Positions 50,860 through 60,150 are shown, counted from the first letter of the stretch. The stretch is DNA of 64,000 nt from Sphaerimonospora sp050942215 (GCF_050942215.1 NZ_CP192056.1:2914001-2978000); one strand, 5' to 3'. Program-made: numbers and translations. Notes: a model not told the origin generated them from the sequence alone.

Positions 50860-51492
50860 GTGTTCCTGGTAGCTTTCATCGGCTCCTGCGTCGTACTCGC
50901 GGTGATCCCCGGGGTCAGCACGGCTGTGATCTTGCGTCAGACGATCCGGGAGGGCCGTGCCCCCGGCGTCGCCGCCATGGCCGGCAACGAGACCGGCATC
51001 TTCCTGTGGGCGATGGCCGCCGTGTTCGGGCTGTCGGCCCTGGTGCTGGCATCGGAGGTGGCCTACGGTGTCATGAAGGCGGCCGGGGCCGTGCTGCTGG
51101 CGGTGATGGGCGTCCAGTCGCTGTGGCAGGCTCGGCGCGGTCATGCCGTACGCGACGCACGGCCGCCGGAGGGCGGGCCGGAGGCGGCGCGCGGATGGCG
51201 GCGCTCATATGTCCTGGGGCTCACGACCTGCGGCGCGAATCCGAAGGCCGCCGTTTTCGCCATGTCCTTCCTCCCGCAGTTCGTCCCGGCGGGCGTGAAC
51301 GTCCCGGCGACGCTGACGCTGCTGGCGGTGATCTGGGTCGTGGTGGACACGCTCTGGTACCTCGCTTTCATCTGGATGGTGGGCCGGATCGGGGCCGTCT
51401 TCGGCCGGCCTGCCGTACGGCGCCGCCTGGAGCAGGTGTCGGGGACGGTGCTGATCGCCCTCGGTGTGCGTGTGGCCATGGAGGCACGATGA
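50860..51492 (+). CDS. LysE-family exporter, second copy
   Basis: A 210-residue LysE/RhtB exporter (FIGSCVVLAVIPGVSTAVIL, GVAAMAGNETGIFLWAMAAV, TTCGANPKAAVFAMSFLPQF). Starts at GTG 50860, 54 nt after the MocR gene; its stop overlaps the hydrolase start by ATGA. Probably under MocR control with the divergent copy. Confidence 0.9.
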   Translation: MFLVAFIGSCVVLAVIPGVSTAVILRQTIREGRAPGVAAMAGNETGIFLWAMAAVFGLSALVLASEVAYGVMKAAGAVLLAVMGVQSLWQARRGHAVRDARPPEGGPEAARGWRRSYVLGLTTCGANPKAAVFAMSFLPQFVPAGVNVPATLTLLAVIWVVVDTLWYLAFIWMVGRIGAVFGRPAVRRRLEQVSGTVLIALGVRVAMEAR

Positions 51493-52259
51493 CGAAGGAG
51501 TACGGGCACGTGGCGGACGAGGTCATCTGGCACGAGCACGGGGGAGCGGGCGACCCGGTGGTCCTGCTGCACTCGAGCGTGGCCGACGCGCGGATGTGGG
51601 ACCCGCAATGGGCGGCGCTCACCGAGGTCTTCCACGTGGTGCGGACGGATTTCCGGGGTCACGGGCGTACGCCGTACCGGGCGAATGGTCCGTACTCCGA
51701 CGCAGCGGACGTCGCGGCGGTGCTGGACGCGCTGGACCTGAAGGATGTCACGCTGGTCGGATCGTCGTACGGCGGGCGGGTTGCGCTGGATCTCGCGACG
51801 GAATACCCCGGCCTGGTGTCGCGGCTTGTGCTGCTGAACGCGGGCTGCGGGCTGCCCCCGACGCCGGACCTGACCGGGTTCGGCGCGGCGGAGGACCGCC
51901 TGATCGAGGCGGGCGACATCGGGGGAGCGGCCGAGCTGAACATGCGGACCTGGCTCGGACCGGAGGCGGATGAGGCGACACGCGAGCGGCTGGCCGAGAT
52001 GCAGCGGCACGCGTTCAAGACGCAGCTCGCGGCCGATCCCCGGCCGGAAGGCCGCCGCTGGCGCATCGACCTGTCACTGATCGGCGCGCCGGCCGTCGTG
52101 GTGACCGGGGCGCACGATCTGCCCTACTTCCGGGAGAGCGCCAGGCACATCGCGAAGGGCATGGCGGACGCGACGTTGGTGGAGCTGGACTGGGCGGGGC
52201 ATCTGCCGAGCCTGGAACGCCCCGACGAGATCGCCGCGCTGCTGCTCCGGCTCCTCTAA
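51489..52259 (+). CDS. Alpha/beta hydrolase
   Basis: A 256-residue hydrolase with oxyanion region LLHSSVADARMWDPQ, nucleophile elbow VGSSYGGR (Ser), acid GAHDLPYF and His in WAGHLPSLERP. Similar to small esterases or lactonases. Coupled to the LysE gene by ATGA, so it may act on the exported compound or its precursor. Confidence 0.9.
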   Translation: MTKEYGHVADEVIWHEHGGAGDPVVLLHSSVADARMWDPQWAALTEVFHVVRTDFRGHGRTPYRANGPYSDAADVAAVLDALDLKDVTLVGSSYGGRVALDLATEYPGLVSRLVLLNAGCGLPPTPDLTGFGAAEDRLIEAGDIGGAAELNMRTWLGPEADEATRERLAEMQRHAFKTQLAADPRPEGRRWRIDLSLIGAPAVVVTGAHDLPYFRESARHIAKGMADATLVELDWAGHLPSLERPDEIAALLLRLL

Positions 52260-52264
52260 AAGAT

Positions 52265-52277
52265 TTACATTGTAAAG
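52265..52277. promoter_or_regulatory. Perfect 13-bp palindrome TTTACATTGTAAA, copy 3
   Basis: A perfect odd-centred palindrome followed by GG, 5 nt after the hydrolase stop. The TACA-N-TGTA core recalls repressor boxes of the BlaI/CopY or MarR type. Related imperfect copies lie at 32351 and 48515. Confidence 0.45.
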
Positions 52278-52414
52278 GTCCTGGGCGGGGCGACGAATCT
52301 CCCAACCGAAACACAGAACCCGTCACCCGCGCTCCGGATCTCGTGCGCGTTCGTCTGCCACGACGGCCGGGGCCCGCCTGTCGCGGGCTTCGCGTGCGGC
52401 CCTCGCCTTCTTCT

Positions 52415-52480
52415 GCTCCGCTCCCTGTCTCCGGCCGCTCCGCTCCCTGTCTCCGGCCGCTCCGCTCTCTGTCTCCGGAT
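52415..52480. repeat. 22-bp tandem repeat, three copies
   Basis: Units at 52415-52436, 52437-52458 and 52459-52480, each like GCTCCGCTCCCTGTCTCCGG; the first two are identical and the third differs in a few bases. The period is not a multiple of three, so it is not coding. A candidate variable-number repeat. Confidence 0.75.
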
Positions 52481-52566
52481 GGCGGTTACCCGGCCGATGC
52501 TCTAGCCGGAGGCCGTCGCCCCCCGACGACCGCGGAAGTGTCGGTGACGGACGGCATGATGCTGCC

Positions 52567-53046
52567 ATGGCGACGTGGCAGGAAATCGAGAAGGAGATCC
52601 CCGAGCTGGCCGCCCGCGTGCTGGCGATCATGGGGAGGAACAGGCACAAGACCATGGCGACCCTCCGCAGGGACGGTTCGCCGCGGATCAGCGGCACCGA
52701 GGTCGAGTTCGAAGACGGCGAGGTCTGGATCGGCTCGATGCCGGGCGCGGTGAAGGCGCTCGACCTGTGCCGCGACCCGCGGGTGGCGATTCACAGCGCA
52801 TCGGAGGAGCCCGATCAGGCGAGCCCGGGCGGGTGGATCGGCGACGCGAAACTGGCCGGCCTGGCGGTCGAGGTCGTCGACCCGGAGGTAAAGGCGGCCC
52901 ACGGGGCTACGGCCGAGCGGGATTTCCACCTGTTCCGGGTCGACGTAGGTGAGGTGGTGGTCACCCGCGTGGACGAGGCCGGGGAGCGGCTGGTGATCGA
53001 GATGTGGCATGAGGGCGCCGGGCGCCGCGTGGTCCGCCGCAGGTGA
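52567..53046 (+). CDS. Pyridoxamine 5'-phosphate oxidase-like flavoprotein
   Basis: A 159-residue split-barrel protein: KTMATLRRDGSPRISGTEVE, VWIGSMPGAVKALDLCRDPR, FRVDVGEVVVTRV. This F420- or FMN-binding PNPOx-like group is common in actinomycetes; the substrate is unknown. Starts at ATG 52567. Convergent with the SDR gene. Confidence 0.85.
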   Translation: MATWQEIEKEIPELAARVLAIMGRNRHKTMATLRRDGSPRISGTEVEFEDGEVWIGSMPGAVKALDLCRDPRVAIHSASEEPDQASPGGWIGDAKLAGLAVEVVDPEVKAAHGATAERDFHLFRVDVGEVVVTRVDEAGERLVIEMWHEGAGRRVVRRR

Positions 53047-53080
53047 GCCCGGGCGGACGGCACGGCCTCCGAGGCGTGGC

Positions 53081-53108
53081 TTCAGAGTGGCGGTTTCAGA
53101 GTGGCGGT
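53081..53108. repeat. 14-bp direct repeat, two copies
   Basis: TTCAGAGTGGCGGT at 53081-53094 and 53095-53108, with a partial third copy reaching into the SDR gene end. Lies in the convergent gap after the PNPOx-like gene. Confidence 0.7.
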
Positions 53109-53109
53109 T

Positions 53110-53883
53110 TCAGTGAACGCTGAAGCCGCCGTCCACGCGGATGGTCTGGCCGGTGATGTAGACCGACGCGGCGCCGGACAGGAAGACGGCGGCGCCGGCG
53201 AAGTCGGTGGGGACTCCGTTACGGCCGATCATGGACCGCGCGGCGAGGGCCTCGACCCGTCCGGGTACGGCCTGGACCGGTGCGGTCATCGGGGTGAGCA
53301 CGAATCCGGGGATGATCGTGTTGCTGGTCACTCCGTACTGTGACCATGCCTCGGCCTGGGAACGGGTGAGCCCGCAGATGCCGGCCTTGGCCGCGCCGTA
53401 CACGCCGCTGTCGCCGAACGCGCTGATCGACTGCTGGGAGCCGATGTTGATGATGCGGCCCCAGCCGCGCTCGGTCATGCGGGGCCCGAAGTGCTGTCCG
53501 AGCAGGAAGGGCGCGGTCAGGTTGACGGCGATGGTCTGGTCGTAGTCGTCGGGGGTGAGCTCCGTCATCGGCTTGCGTATGTTGTTGGCCGCGGCGTTGA
53601 CCAGGATGTCGATCTCGCCGAACGCGCGCGGGGCCTCGGCGCATACGCGGGCGACGGCCGCGCGGTCGCCGAGGTCGGCGCTGACGGCGGCGGCGCGCAC
53701 GCCCTGACCCTCCAGCGCACGTACGGCCTTGGCGAGATCGTCGAGCCGCCGGGCCACCAGGATCACCGCGGCGCCGGCCCGGCCGATCGCCTCGGCCATC
53801 GCGTATCCGATGCCTGAGCTGGCGCCGGTGACGAGTGCGACCCGCCCGCGGAGGGAGAAGAGAGTATCGAGGTAGCTTGACAC
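53110..53883 (-). CDS. Short-chain dehydrogenase/reductase
   Basis: A 257-residue SDR of the gluconate 5-dehydrogenase-like group: cofactor loop TGASSGIG, NAAANN, catalytic Ser in IGSQQS and YGAAK, and C-terminal GQTIRVDGGFSVH. Start GTG 53883. It shares the strand with the MarR gene 69 nt upstream and may be in its operon. Confidence 0.9.
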   Translation of the reverse strand: MSSYLDTLFSLRGRVALVTGASSGIGYAMAEAIGRAGAAVILVARRLDDLAKAVRALEGQGVRAAAVSADLGDRAAVARVCAEAPRAFGEIDILVNAAANNIRKPMTELTPDDYDQTIAVNLTAPFLLGQHFGPRMTERGWGRIINIGSQQSISAFGDSGVYGAAKAGICGLTRSQAEAWSQYGVTSNTIIPGFVLTPMTAPVQAVPGRVEALAARSMIGRNGVPTDFAGAAVFLSGAASVYITGQTIRVDGGFSVH

Positions 53884-53952
53884 AGCCGATCATCCTACTT
53901 ATTTCGCGGAAACGCCGGGAGTGTTCGGTTCACCCGCGCTTCAGGATGTGGT

Positions 53953-54492
53953 TCAGGGGCCGAGCCGGGTCTCCTCCGCGTACATCTCGGCGGCGGCGAC
54001 CTGGATCTTCAGCATCACCCGTTCCATCGACTGGAGCGTTTCGGTGTCCAGCCGGTCGAGCAGACGCAGATAGCCGGCCGTGCTGGCGTCGAGGAGCTCT
54101 TCGGCCAGGACGCGCCCGCGCGGGGTGAGCTCGACCAGACGGACCCGCCGGTCGGCGGGGTCCTCCCTGCGACTCACGAGGCCCTGGGCCACCAGCCGGT
54201 CGACGATCCCGGTAACGGTTCCGAGCCCGGTGCCGAGAGCCCTGGCCAGGGTCTGCCCGGGGGTCGCGCCCTCCCGTACGAGCACGATGACGACCTTCAA
54301 CTGCTGCATCGTGAGCGTCGACACGAGCAGGGGGTTGGATCGGTCGTGGGTGAACAGGCGGGTGAGCTCACGTTGCAGTTCGAACAGCCGGCCGATGAGG
54401 GCACGCCGCTCGCTCCGCTCCGGCCCGTCACCCGCGCCCTGATCGTCGTCCGCCTGCTGCGATGCTGTCGTCACGTTGTCGCTCACGTCCAC
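53953..54492 (-). CDS. MarR-family regulator
   Basis: A 179-residue winged-helix repressor: LTMQQLKVVIVLVREGATPG, recognition helix LGTGLGTVTGIVDRLVAQGL and wing RREDPADRRVRLVELTPRG. Polar N-terminal tail. Divergent from the RND pump gene (133-nt region with two inverted repeats), the standard MarR-efflux arrangement. Confidence 0.92.
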   Translation of the reverse strand: MDVSDNVTTASQQADDDQGAGDGPERSERRALIGRLFELQRELTRLFTHDRSNPLLVSTLTMQQLKVVIVLVREGATPGQTLARALGTGLGTVTGIVDRLVAQGLVSRREDPADRRVRLVELTPRGRVLAEELLDASTAGYLRLLDRLDTETLQSMERVMLKIQVAAAEMYAEETRLGP

Positions 54493-54523
54493 CTCTCGCC
54501 GGGACGGCAGGCTATCAGTTGGT

Positions 54524-54610
54524 ACGAATGGGAGAAATTGTTCGTCTCACCCGAAGTGTTATTGTGTCTCGAATACTTTGCTTAAGAAGATCCATCGAAG
54601 ATCGTCGATG
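54524..54610. promoter_or_regulatory. Two candidate MarR operators between MarR and RND pump genes
   Basis: ACGAA (54524-54528) pairs with TTCGT (54541-54545) across 12 nt, and CATCGA (54593-54598) pairs perfectly with TCGATG (54605-54610) across 6 nt. The region is AT-rich and must hold both divergent promoters. Confidence 0.45.
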
Positions 54611-54625
54611 ACGAAGGGGCCGTAG

Positions 54626-57600
54626 ATGACCTCCCTGGCTCGGCTGAGCCTCGGGAACCGCGCTCTCGTGATGATGGTGACCGTGGTGCTCAGTGCGCTC
54701 GGCGCCTTCGCGATTCCCTCCCTCAAACAACAGCTGTTCCCCTCCCTGGAGTTCCCCGGGGCGTTCGTGGTCGCCGCCTATCCCGGCGCGTCCCCCGAGA
54801 TCGTCGAGGAGCAGGTCACCAAGCCGATCGAGAACAGCTTCCAGGGCGTCGCGGGCACAGCCGAGATCACCTCCTCCTCGAGGGAGGGCCTGGCGCAGAT
54901 CCAGGTGGCCTTCGACTTCGGCACCGACATCGACGACGCGGTGGCCAAGATGCAGCAGGCCATCTCCCGGATTCGCGCGCAGTTGCCGGCGAACGTCGAT
55001 CCGCAGGTGGTGGCCGGCAGCACCGACGACATCCCGGTGCTCGTCATCGCGGTCGGCGATTCCGGTGACCAGCACGTGCTGTTCGACCGGCTGCAGCAGG
55101 TCGTGGTGCCGAGACTGCAGGCGATCGAGGGGGTGCGCGAGGCGACCGTCACGGGCGCACGCGCCAGAGAGGTCGTGATCACCCCCGACCAGGGCGAGCT
55201 GGCCTCGCGCGGTCTGTCCGCCGCACAGATCCCCGAGCTGCTGCGCGCCAACGGCATGGCGATCCCCGCCGGCAGTCTCACCGAGGACGGCAGGACTCTG
55301 ACCGTCCAGGTGGGCGACCGGATCGAGACCGTCGACGACCTCGAGAACCTCTACCTGACCCCGGCCGCGCCTCCCGGTGCTAATGGCGCCATGACCGACC
55401 CGGCGGCCCGGACCGCCAGGCCGGGACCGGTCAAGCTCGCGGACGTCGCCGACGTCAAGGTCGAGGAGGCAGCCGCCAGCACGCTCACCCGCACCAACGG
55501 CCGGCCGAGCCTCGGCGTCTCGATCACCATGCGGCCGGACGGCAACGCGGTGCGGATCTCCCACGACGTGCGTGCCGCGCTACCGGAGCTGACCCGCGCC
55601 CTCGGTGCAGCGGCCGAGGTGACCGTGGTGTTCGACCAGGCACCCTACATCGAGCGATCGATCGAGGATCTCACCACAGAAGGTCTGCTGGGCCTGGCCT
55701 TCGCCGTACTGATCATTCTGGTGTTCCTGCTGTCGGTACGGTCGACGATCGTCACGGCCGTGTCCATCCCGCTTTCCGTGGTGATCGCGCTGATCGCGCT
55801 GTGGGCGGGTGACCACTCGCTCAACATGCTGACGCTGGGCGCGCTCACCATCGCCATCGGCCGCGTGGTGGACGACTCGATCGTGGTGCTGGAGAACATC
55901 AAGCGGCACCTCGGGTACGGGACCGAGAAGCGGCAGGCCATCTTGACGGCGGTGCGTGAGGTGGCGAGCGCGGTGACCGCCTCGACGCTGACGACGGTGG
56001 CCGTGTTCCTGCCGATCGCGTTCGTCGGCGGCATGGTGGGGGAGCTGTTCAGCCCGTTCGCGATCACGGTCACGGTGGCGCTGCTCGCCTCGCTGCTGGT
56101 GTCGCTGACGGTGATCCCGGTCCTGGCCTACTGGTTCCTCAAGACGCCCGATCTGAGCAGGGCCGAGGCCGAGGCCGTACGGGAGGAGGCGGAGCTGCGG
56201 GAGCTGCGCAGCCCGTTGCAGCGTGCCTACCTGCCTGTTCTGCGCTTCGCGACCAAGCGGCGGTTCGTCACCCTGCTGATCGGACTCATGGTCTTCATGG
56301 GAACGATGGCGCTCGCACCGAGCCTGAAGACGAACTTCCTCGACGACTCCGGCAACAACACCGTTCAGGTGACGCAGCAGATGCCGGCCGGCGCCGATCT
56401 GGCGAGCACGGACGCGGCCGCCAAGAAGATCGAAGCCGTGCTGGGGGAATTCCGGCAGATCGAGTCCTACCAGGTGACGGTGGGCGGCGGCAACCAGTTC
56501 ATGGGCGGACTCGGCGGCAGTTCCGACCGGGCGTCCTACTCGGTGACCCTCGACGAGGAGGCGGACGCCGTCGCGGTGCAGGAGTCCCTGCGGAAGCGGT
56601 TCGCCGATCTGACCGACGTGGGGGAGGTCACGATCGGCGGCGGCGGCACCGGTTTCAGCTCCGACCAGATCCAGGTCATCCTCAAGGGAGCCGACCCCGC
56701 CGCGCTCAAGACGGCCGCGACCGCCGTGCGCGACGCGCTCGACGGGATCGACGGGCTGCGTGATGTGACGTCGAACCTGCAGGAGAGCGCTCCGCGCATC
56801 GAGGTGCACGTCGACCGCGAGAAGGCCGCGGCCAGGGGGCTGACCGAGACCGGCATCGGACAGCTCGTCGCCCAGGCGTTCCGCGGCGCCCCGATCGGGT
56901 CGCTCAGTTTGGACGGCCGGTCCAGTGACATCGTGCTGCGTGGTGGCAGTGCTCCCGCCGACCTGACCGAGGTCAAGAACATCCCGCTGCCCACGGCCGC
57001 TGGCCTGGTCAAGCTCAGCTCGGTCGCCGAGGTGGTGCTCGCCGACGGCCCGATGCAGATCACCCGCCAGGACGGGGATCGCACCGCGACCGTGTCCGGC
57101 AAGGCCGACGCGGCGAACCTGGGCGCGGTGACCGCCGCGGTCACCGACAAGCTCGATGGTCTGACGCTTCCGGCCGGGGTCTCCCACGAGATCGGCGGGG
57201 TGAGCGCCGACCAGGATGAGGCGTTCGCCGATCTCGGGCTGGCCATGCTGCTGGCGGTGGCGATCGTCTTCGTGATCATGGTCGCGACGTTCCGCAGCCT
57301 GGTGCAGCCGCTCATCCTGCTGGTGTCGATCCCGTTCGCGGCGACCGGTGCGATCGGACTGCTGCTGGTCACCGACACGGCCCTGGGCGTGTCGGCGCTG
57401 ATCGGCATGCTGATGCTGATCGGCATCGTGGTGACGAACGCGATCGTGCTGATCGACCTGATCAACCAGTATCGCGAGCAGGGCATGGGGGTGGTCGAGG
57501 CCGTGCTGGAAGGCGGCCGGCGGCGGCTGCGCCCGATCCTGATGACCGCGATCGCCACGATCTGCGCGCTGACCCCGATGGCGCTGGGCGTGACGGGTTC

Positions 57601-57808
57601 CGGCGGGTTCATCTCCCGGCCGCTGGCGATCGTCGTCATCGGCGGCCTGGTCTCCTCGACGCTGCTCACGCTGGTCCTGGTGCCGACCCTCTACACGCTG
57701 GTCGAACGGACCAAGGAGCGGCTGAGCGGGCGGCGCAGGCCGAAGAGCCGGGCGGAGGGGCCCGAGGTGAAGGTCTACGACGAGGAGTCCCTCACTCCGG
57801 CCGGGTGA
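54626..57808 (+). CDS. RND-family efflux transporter (AcrB/HAE1-like)
   Basis: A 1060-residue resistance-nodulation-division pump of the AcrB type rather than the MmpL type usual in actinomycetes. It has a first helix, porter domain (YPGASPEIVEEQVTKPIENS), the proton-relay region with VVDDSIVVLENIKRHLGYG in TM4, a second large loop (about 560-860), and a mirrored C-terminal bundle (LIGMLMLIGIVVTNAIVLID). No adaptor or outer-membrane gene is present, consistent with a single-membrane cell. ATG 54626 has AAGGGG 8 nt upstream. Divergent MarR gene probably represses it. Confidence 0.93.
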   Translation: MTSLARLSLGNRALVMMVTVVLSALGAFAIPSLKQQLFPSLEFPGAFVVAAYPGASPEIVEEQVTKPIENSFQGVAGTAEITSSSREGLAQIQVAFDFGTDIDDAVAKMQQAISRIRAQLPANVDPQVVAGSTDDIPVLVIAVGDSGDQHVLFDRLQQVVVPRLQAIEGVREATVTGARAREVVITPDQGELASRGLSAAQIPELLRANGMAIPAGSLTEDGRTLTVQVGDRIETVDDLENLYLTPAAPPGANGAMTDPAARTARPGPVKLADVADVKVEEAAASTLTRTNGRPSLGVSITMRPDGNAVRISHDVRAALPELTRALGAAAEVTVVFDQAPYIERSIEDLTTEGLLGLAFAVLIILVFLLSVRSTIVTAVSIPLSVVIALIALWAGDHSLNMLTLGALTIAIGRVVDDSIVVLENIKRHLGYGTEKRQAILTAVREVASAVTASTLTTVAVFLPIAFVGGMVGELFSPFAITVTVALLASLLVSLTVIPVLAYWFLKTPDLSRAEAEAVREEAELRELRSPLQRAYLPVLRFATKRRFVTLLIGLMVFMGTMALAPSLKTNFLDDSGNNTVQVTQQMPAGADLASTDAAAKKIEAVLGEFRQIESYQVTVGGGNQFMGGLGGSSDRASYSVTLDEEADAVAVQESLRKRFADLTDVGEVTIGGGGTGFSSDQIQVILKGADPAALKTAATAVRDALDGIDGLRDVTSNLQESAPRIEVHVDREKAAARGLTETGIGQLVAQAFRGAPIGSLSLDGRSSDIVLRGGSAPADLTEVKNIPLPTAAGLVKLSSVAEVVLADGPMQITRQDGDRTATVSGKADAANLGAVTAAVTDKLDGLTLPAGVSHEIGGVSADQDEAFADLGLAMLLAVAIVFVIMVATFRSLVQPLILLVSIPFAATGAIGLLLVTDTALGVSALIGMLMLIGIVVTNAIVLIDLINQYREQGMGVVEAVLEGGRRRLRPILMTAIATICALTPMALGVTGSGGFISRPLAIVVIGGLVSSTLLTLVLVPTLYTLVERTKERLSGRRRPKSRAEGPEVKVYDEESLTPAG

Positions 57809-57820
57809 TCCCGGGTCCGT

Positions 57821-57865
57821 CCGGGAAGCGGCCGAAGCCGATCACGGTCGTCGGCCGCTTCCCGG
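57821..57865 (+). terminator. Strong hairpin after RND pump gene
   Basis: CCGGGAAGCGGCCGA (57821-57835) is perfectly paired with TCGGCCGCTTCCCGG (57851-57865), loop 15 nt. A 15-bp GC-rich stem 12 nt after the RND stop; typical actinomycete terminator without a T run. Confidence 0.75.
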
Positions 57866-57963
57866 GGCCGTCTTCGCGTTCTGTCCCGTGCCGTGTCCGC
57901 CTTCCGGCCTCGACCGGGACTCGGCGGTGTGGACGCGCTCACGCGGAAATAGACTGACCCAAC

Positions 57964-59391
57964 GTGAGTGCCAAGCCGCGTATCCCGAATGTCCTGGCCG
58001 CCCGCTACGCCTCTCCGGAGCTGGCGCGCCTGTGGTCCCCGCAGCACAAGATCGCGCTGGAGCGCAGGCTCTGGCTGGCGGTGCTCAGGGCCCAGGCCGA
58101 CCTCGGGATCGACGTGCCGGACCAGGTGATCACCGATTACGAGAAGGTCGCCGACCACGTCGATCTGGCCTCCATCGCCGAACGCGAGCGCGTGACCCGG
58201 CACGACGTGAAGGCCCGCATCGAGGAGTTCAACGCGCTCGCCGGCCATGAGCACGTGCACAAGGGCATGACCTCCCGCGACCTCACCGAGAACGTCGAGC
58301 AACTACAGATCCGCGACAGCCTGTCGCTGGTACGCGACCGGGTCGTCGCGCTGCTCGCCCGGCTGGGCCGGCTGGCCGGCGAGCACGCCGCCACCGTCAT
58401 GGCCGGCCGCTCCCACAACGTCGCCGCGCAGGCGACCACCCTCGGCAAACGCTTCGCGACCGCGGCCGACGAGCTGCTGACGGCGTCGCGGCGGCTGGAG
58501 GAGCTGCTGGAGCGCTATCCGCTGCGCGGCATCAAGGGCCCGGTCGGCACCGCCCAGGACATGCTGGACCTGCTTGGCTCGCAGGAGCGGCTGGCGGAGC
58601 TGGAGGACAGGGTCGCCGCCCATCTCGGTTTCGCCAGGCGCTTCACCAGCGTCGGACAGGTCTACCCGCGCTCCCTCGACTACGACGTGCTCACGCTGCT
58701 GGTGCAGCTGGCAGCGGCGCCGTCGTCGCTGGCCAAGACGATCCGCCTGATGGCCGGGCACGAGCTGGTCACCGAGGGCTTCGCCGAGGGCCAGGTCGGC
58801 TCGTCGGCGATGCCGCACAAGATGAACACCCGCTCCTGCGAACGCGTCAACGGCCTGACCGTCGTCCTGCGCGGGTACGCCTCGATGGCCGGGGAGCTCG
58901 CCGGCGACCAGTGGAACGAGGGCGACGTGTCCTGCTCGGTGGTCCGCCGGGTCGCTTTGCCCGACGCGTTCTTCGCCTTCGACGGCCTGATCGAGACCAT
59001 GCTGACCGTGCTCGACGAGTTCGGCGCTTTCCCCGCCGTCATCGAGGCCGAGCTGAACCGCTACCTGCCGTTCCTGGCCACCACCAAGATGCTGATGGCC
59101 GCGGTGCGGTCCGGCGTCGGCCGGGAGACCGCCCACGAGATCATCAAGGAGCACGCCGTGGCCTCGGCGCTGGCCATGCGTTCACGTGGGGCGGCCAACG
59201 AGCTGCTGGACAGGCTGGCGGCCGACTCCCGCTTCCCCCTCGGCCGCGACGAGCTGGACGCCCTGCTCGCCGACCGGATCTCCTTCACCGGCGCCGCGGC
59301 CGCCCAGGTGTCCGCGCTCGCCGAGCAGATCGGTGCGGTCGTCGCCCGGCATCCCGAGGCCGCCGCCTACACCCCCGGCGCCATCCTCTGA
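57964..59391 (+). CDS. purB: Adenylosuccinate lyase
   Basis: A 475-residue fumarase/aspartase-superfamily enzyme that removes fumarate in two steps of purine synthesis (SAICAR to AICAR, adenylosuccinate to AMP). Motifs: HEHVHKGMTSRDLTENVEQL, AGRSHNVAAQATTLGKRFA, and signature GSSAMPHKMNTRSCERVNGL. Start GTG 57964. Housekeeping gene; the GNAT gene follows 7 nt after its stop. Confidence 0.95.
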   Translation: MSAKPRIPNVLAARYASPELARLWSPQHKIALERRLWLAVLRAQADLGIDVPDQVITDYEKVADHVDLASIAERERVTRHDVKARIEEFNALAGHEHVHKGMTSRDLTENVEQLQIRDSLSLVRDRVVALLARLGRLAGEHAATVMAGRSHNVAAQATTLGKRFATAADELLTASRRLEELLERYPLRGIKGPVGTAQDMLDLLGSQERLAELEDRVAAHLGFARRFTSVGQVYPRSLDYDVLTLLVQLAAAPSSLAKTIRLMAGHELVTEGFAEGQVGSSAMPHKMNTRSCERVNGLTVVLRGYASMAGELAGDQWNEGDVSCSVVRRVALPDAFFAFDGLIETMLTVLDEFGAFPAVIEAELNRYLPFLATTKMLMAAVRSGVGRETAHEIIKEHAVASALAMRSRGAANELLDRLAADSRFPLGRDELDALLADRISFTGAAAAQVSALAEQIGAVVARHPEAAAYTPGAIL

Positions 59392-59398
59392 GCCGGCG

Positions 59399-60145
59399 GT
59401 GCGGGAGCTGAAGGACGCCGCGGAGGTCGCGGCCGCCTGCGATGACGACGACCTGATCGTGTGGGCCGCCCAGGGCATGAGACCCGGGGTGCGGGCGTGG
59501 ACGTACGGCGATGCCGTCGCCGTGGCCTCCCCGGGGATCGCCCGCGGCGACCGGCTCGTCATCCGGGGCGGCCCGGTCCAGGCCATCAGGCTGGTACGGC
59601 ACGCCCTGGCGGAGGCCGGCCGGTCGTTCCGGCCGTTCGGCGACGCCGTCCTCGTGCATCGGGTGGCGGAGGCCGTCGAGGGGCTGCGCGTGCCGTCCGA
59701 TTTCTCCTGGATGGCGACGCGCAAGCCGCCCGAGCCGTACGCCGCACAGGGGCCGGGCGGGCCGGCGGCCTGGCTGGCCCCCGGCGACGAGCCCGGGGTG
59801 ACCGACCTGCTCGCCGCGGCCAACCCCGGCTCCTATGCCGTACCGGGCCTGGCCGGGGTGCGCCGCTGGGCGGGCATCCGTGACGGTGCGGGCGGACTGC
59901 TCGCGGTCGCCGCCGACGCCTGGTCGGCCCCGGCCGTGGGTCTGATCGCCGGTGTCGCGACCGCCGTACGGGCACGCCGGCGCGGCCTCGGGGAGCGGGT
60001 GTGCCGTTTCGTCACCGAGGAGCTCCTGGGCGAACACGGCAGGGTGGCGCTGATGGTGGACGACTGGAACGACACCGCCCTCCGCGTCTACCACCGGCTC
60101 GGGTTCTCCCGCAGGCGCGTGGCCGCCACCAGGATCGACACCTGA
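59399..60145 (+). CDS. GNAT-family acetyltransferase
   Basis: A 248-residue protein. The C-terminal 110 or so residues form a GNAT/FR47-like acetyltransferase: AGVATAVRARRRGLGERVCR is the acetyl-CoA loop (RxxGxG-like) and MVDDWNDTALRVYHRLGFSR is motif B. The N-terminal half is less conserved (WTYGDAVAVASPGIARGDRL). GTG 59399 follows purB by 7 nt, so they are co-transcribed. Substrate unknown. Confidence 0.88.
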   Translation: MRELKDAAEVAAACDDDDLIVWAAQGMRPGVRAWTYGDAVAVASPGIARGDRLVIRGGPVQAIRLVRHALAEAGRSFRPFGDAVLVHRVAEAVEGLRVPSDFSWMATRKPPEPYAAQGPGGPAAWLAPGDEPGVTDLLAAANPGSYAVPGLAGVRRWAGIRDGAGGLLAVAADAWSAPAVGLIAGVATAVRARRRGLGERVCRFVTEELLGEHGRVALMVDDWNDTALRVYHRLGFSRRRVAATRIDT

Positions 60146-60150
60146 CCGGG

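Larger units (their letters stand above)
52260..52566. other. 307-nt gap with repeats, no gene
   Basis: Contains the palindrome TTTACATTGTAAA (52265-52277) right after the hydrolase stop and a 22-bp tandem repeat (52415-52480). No protein with an SD or recognisable motif was found on either strand. The promoter of the PNPOx-like gene (52567) must lie in its 3' part. Confidence 0.6.
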
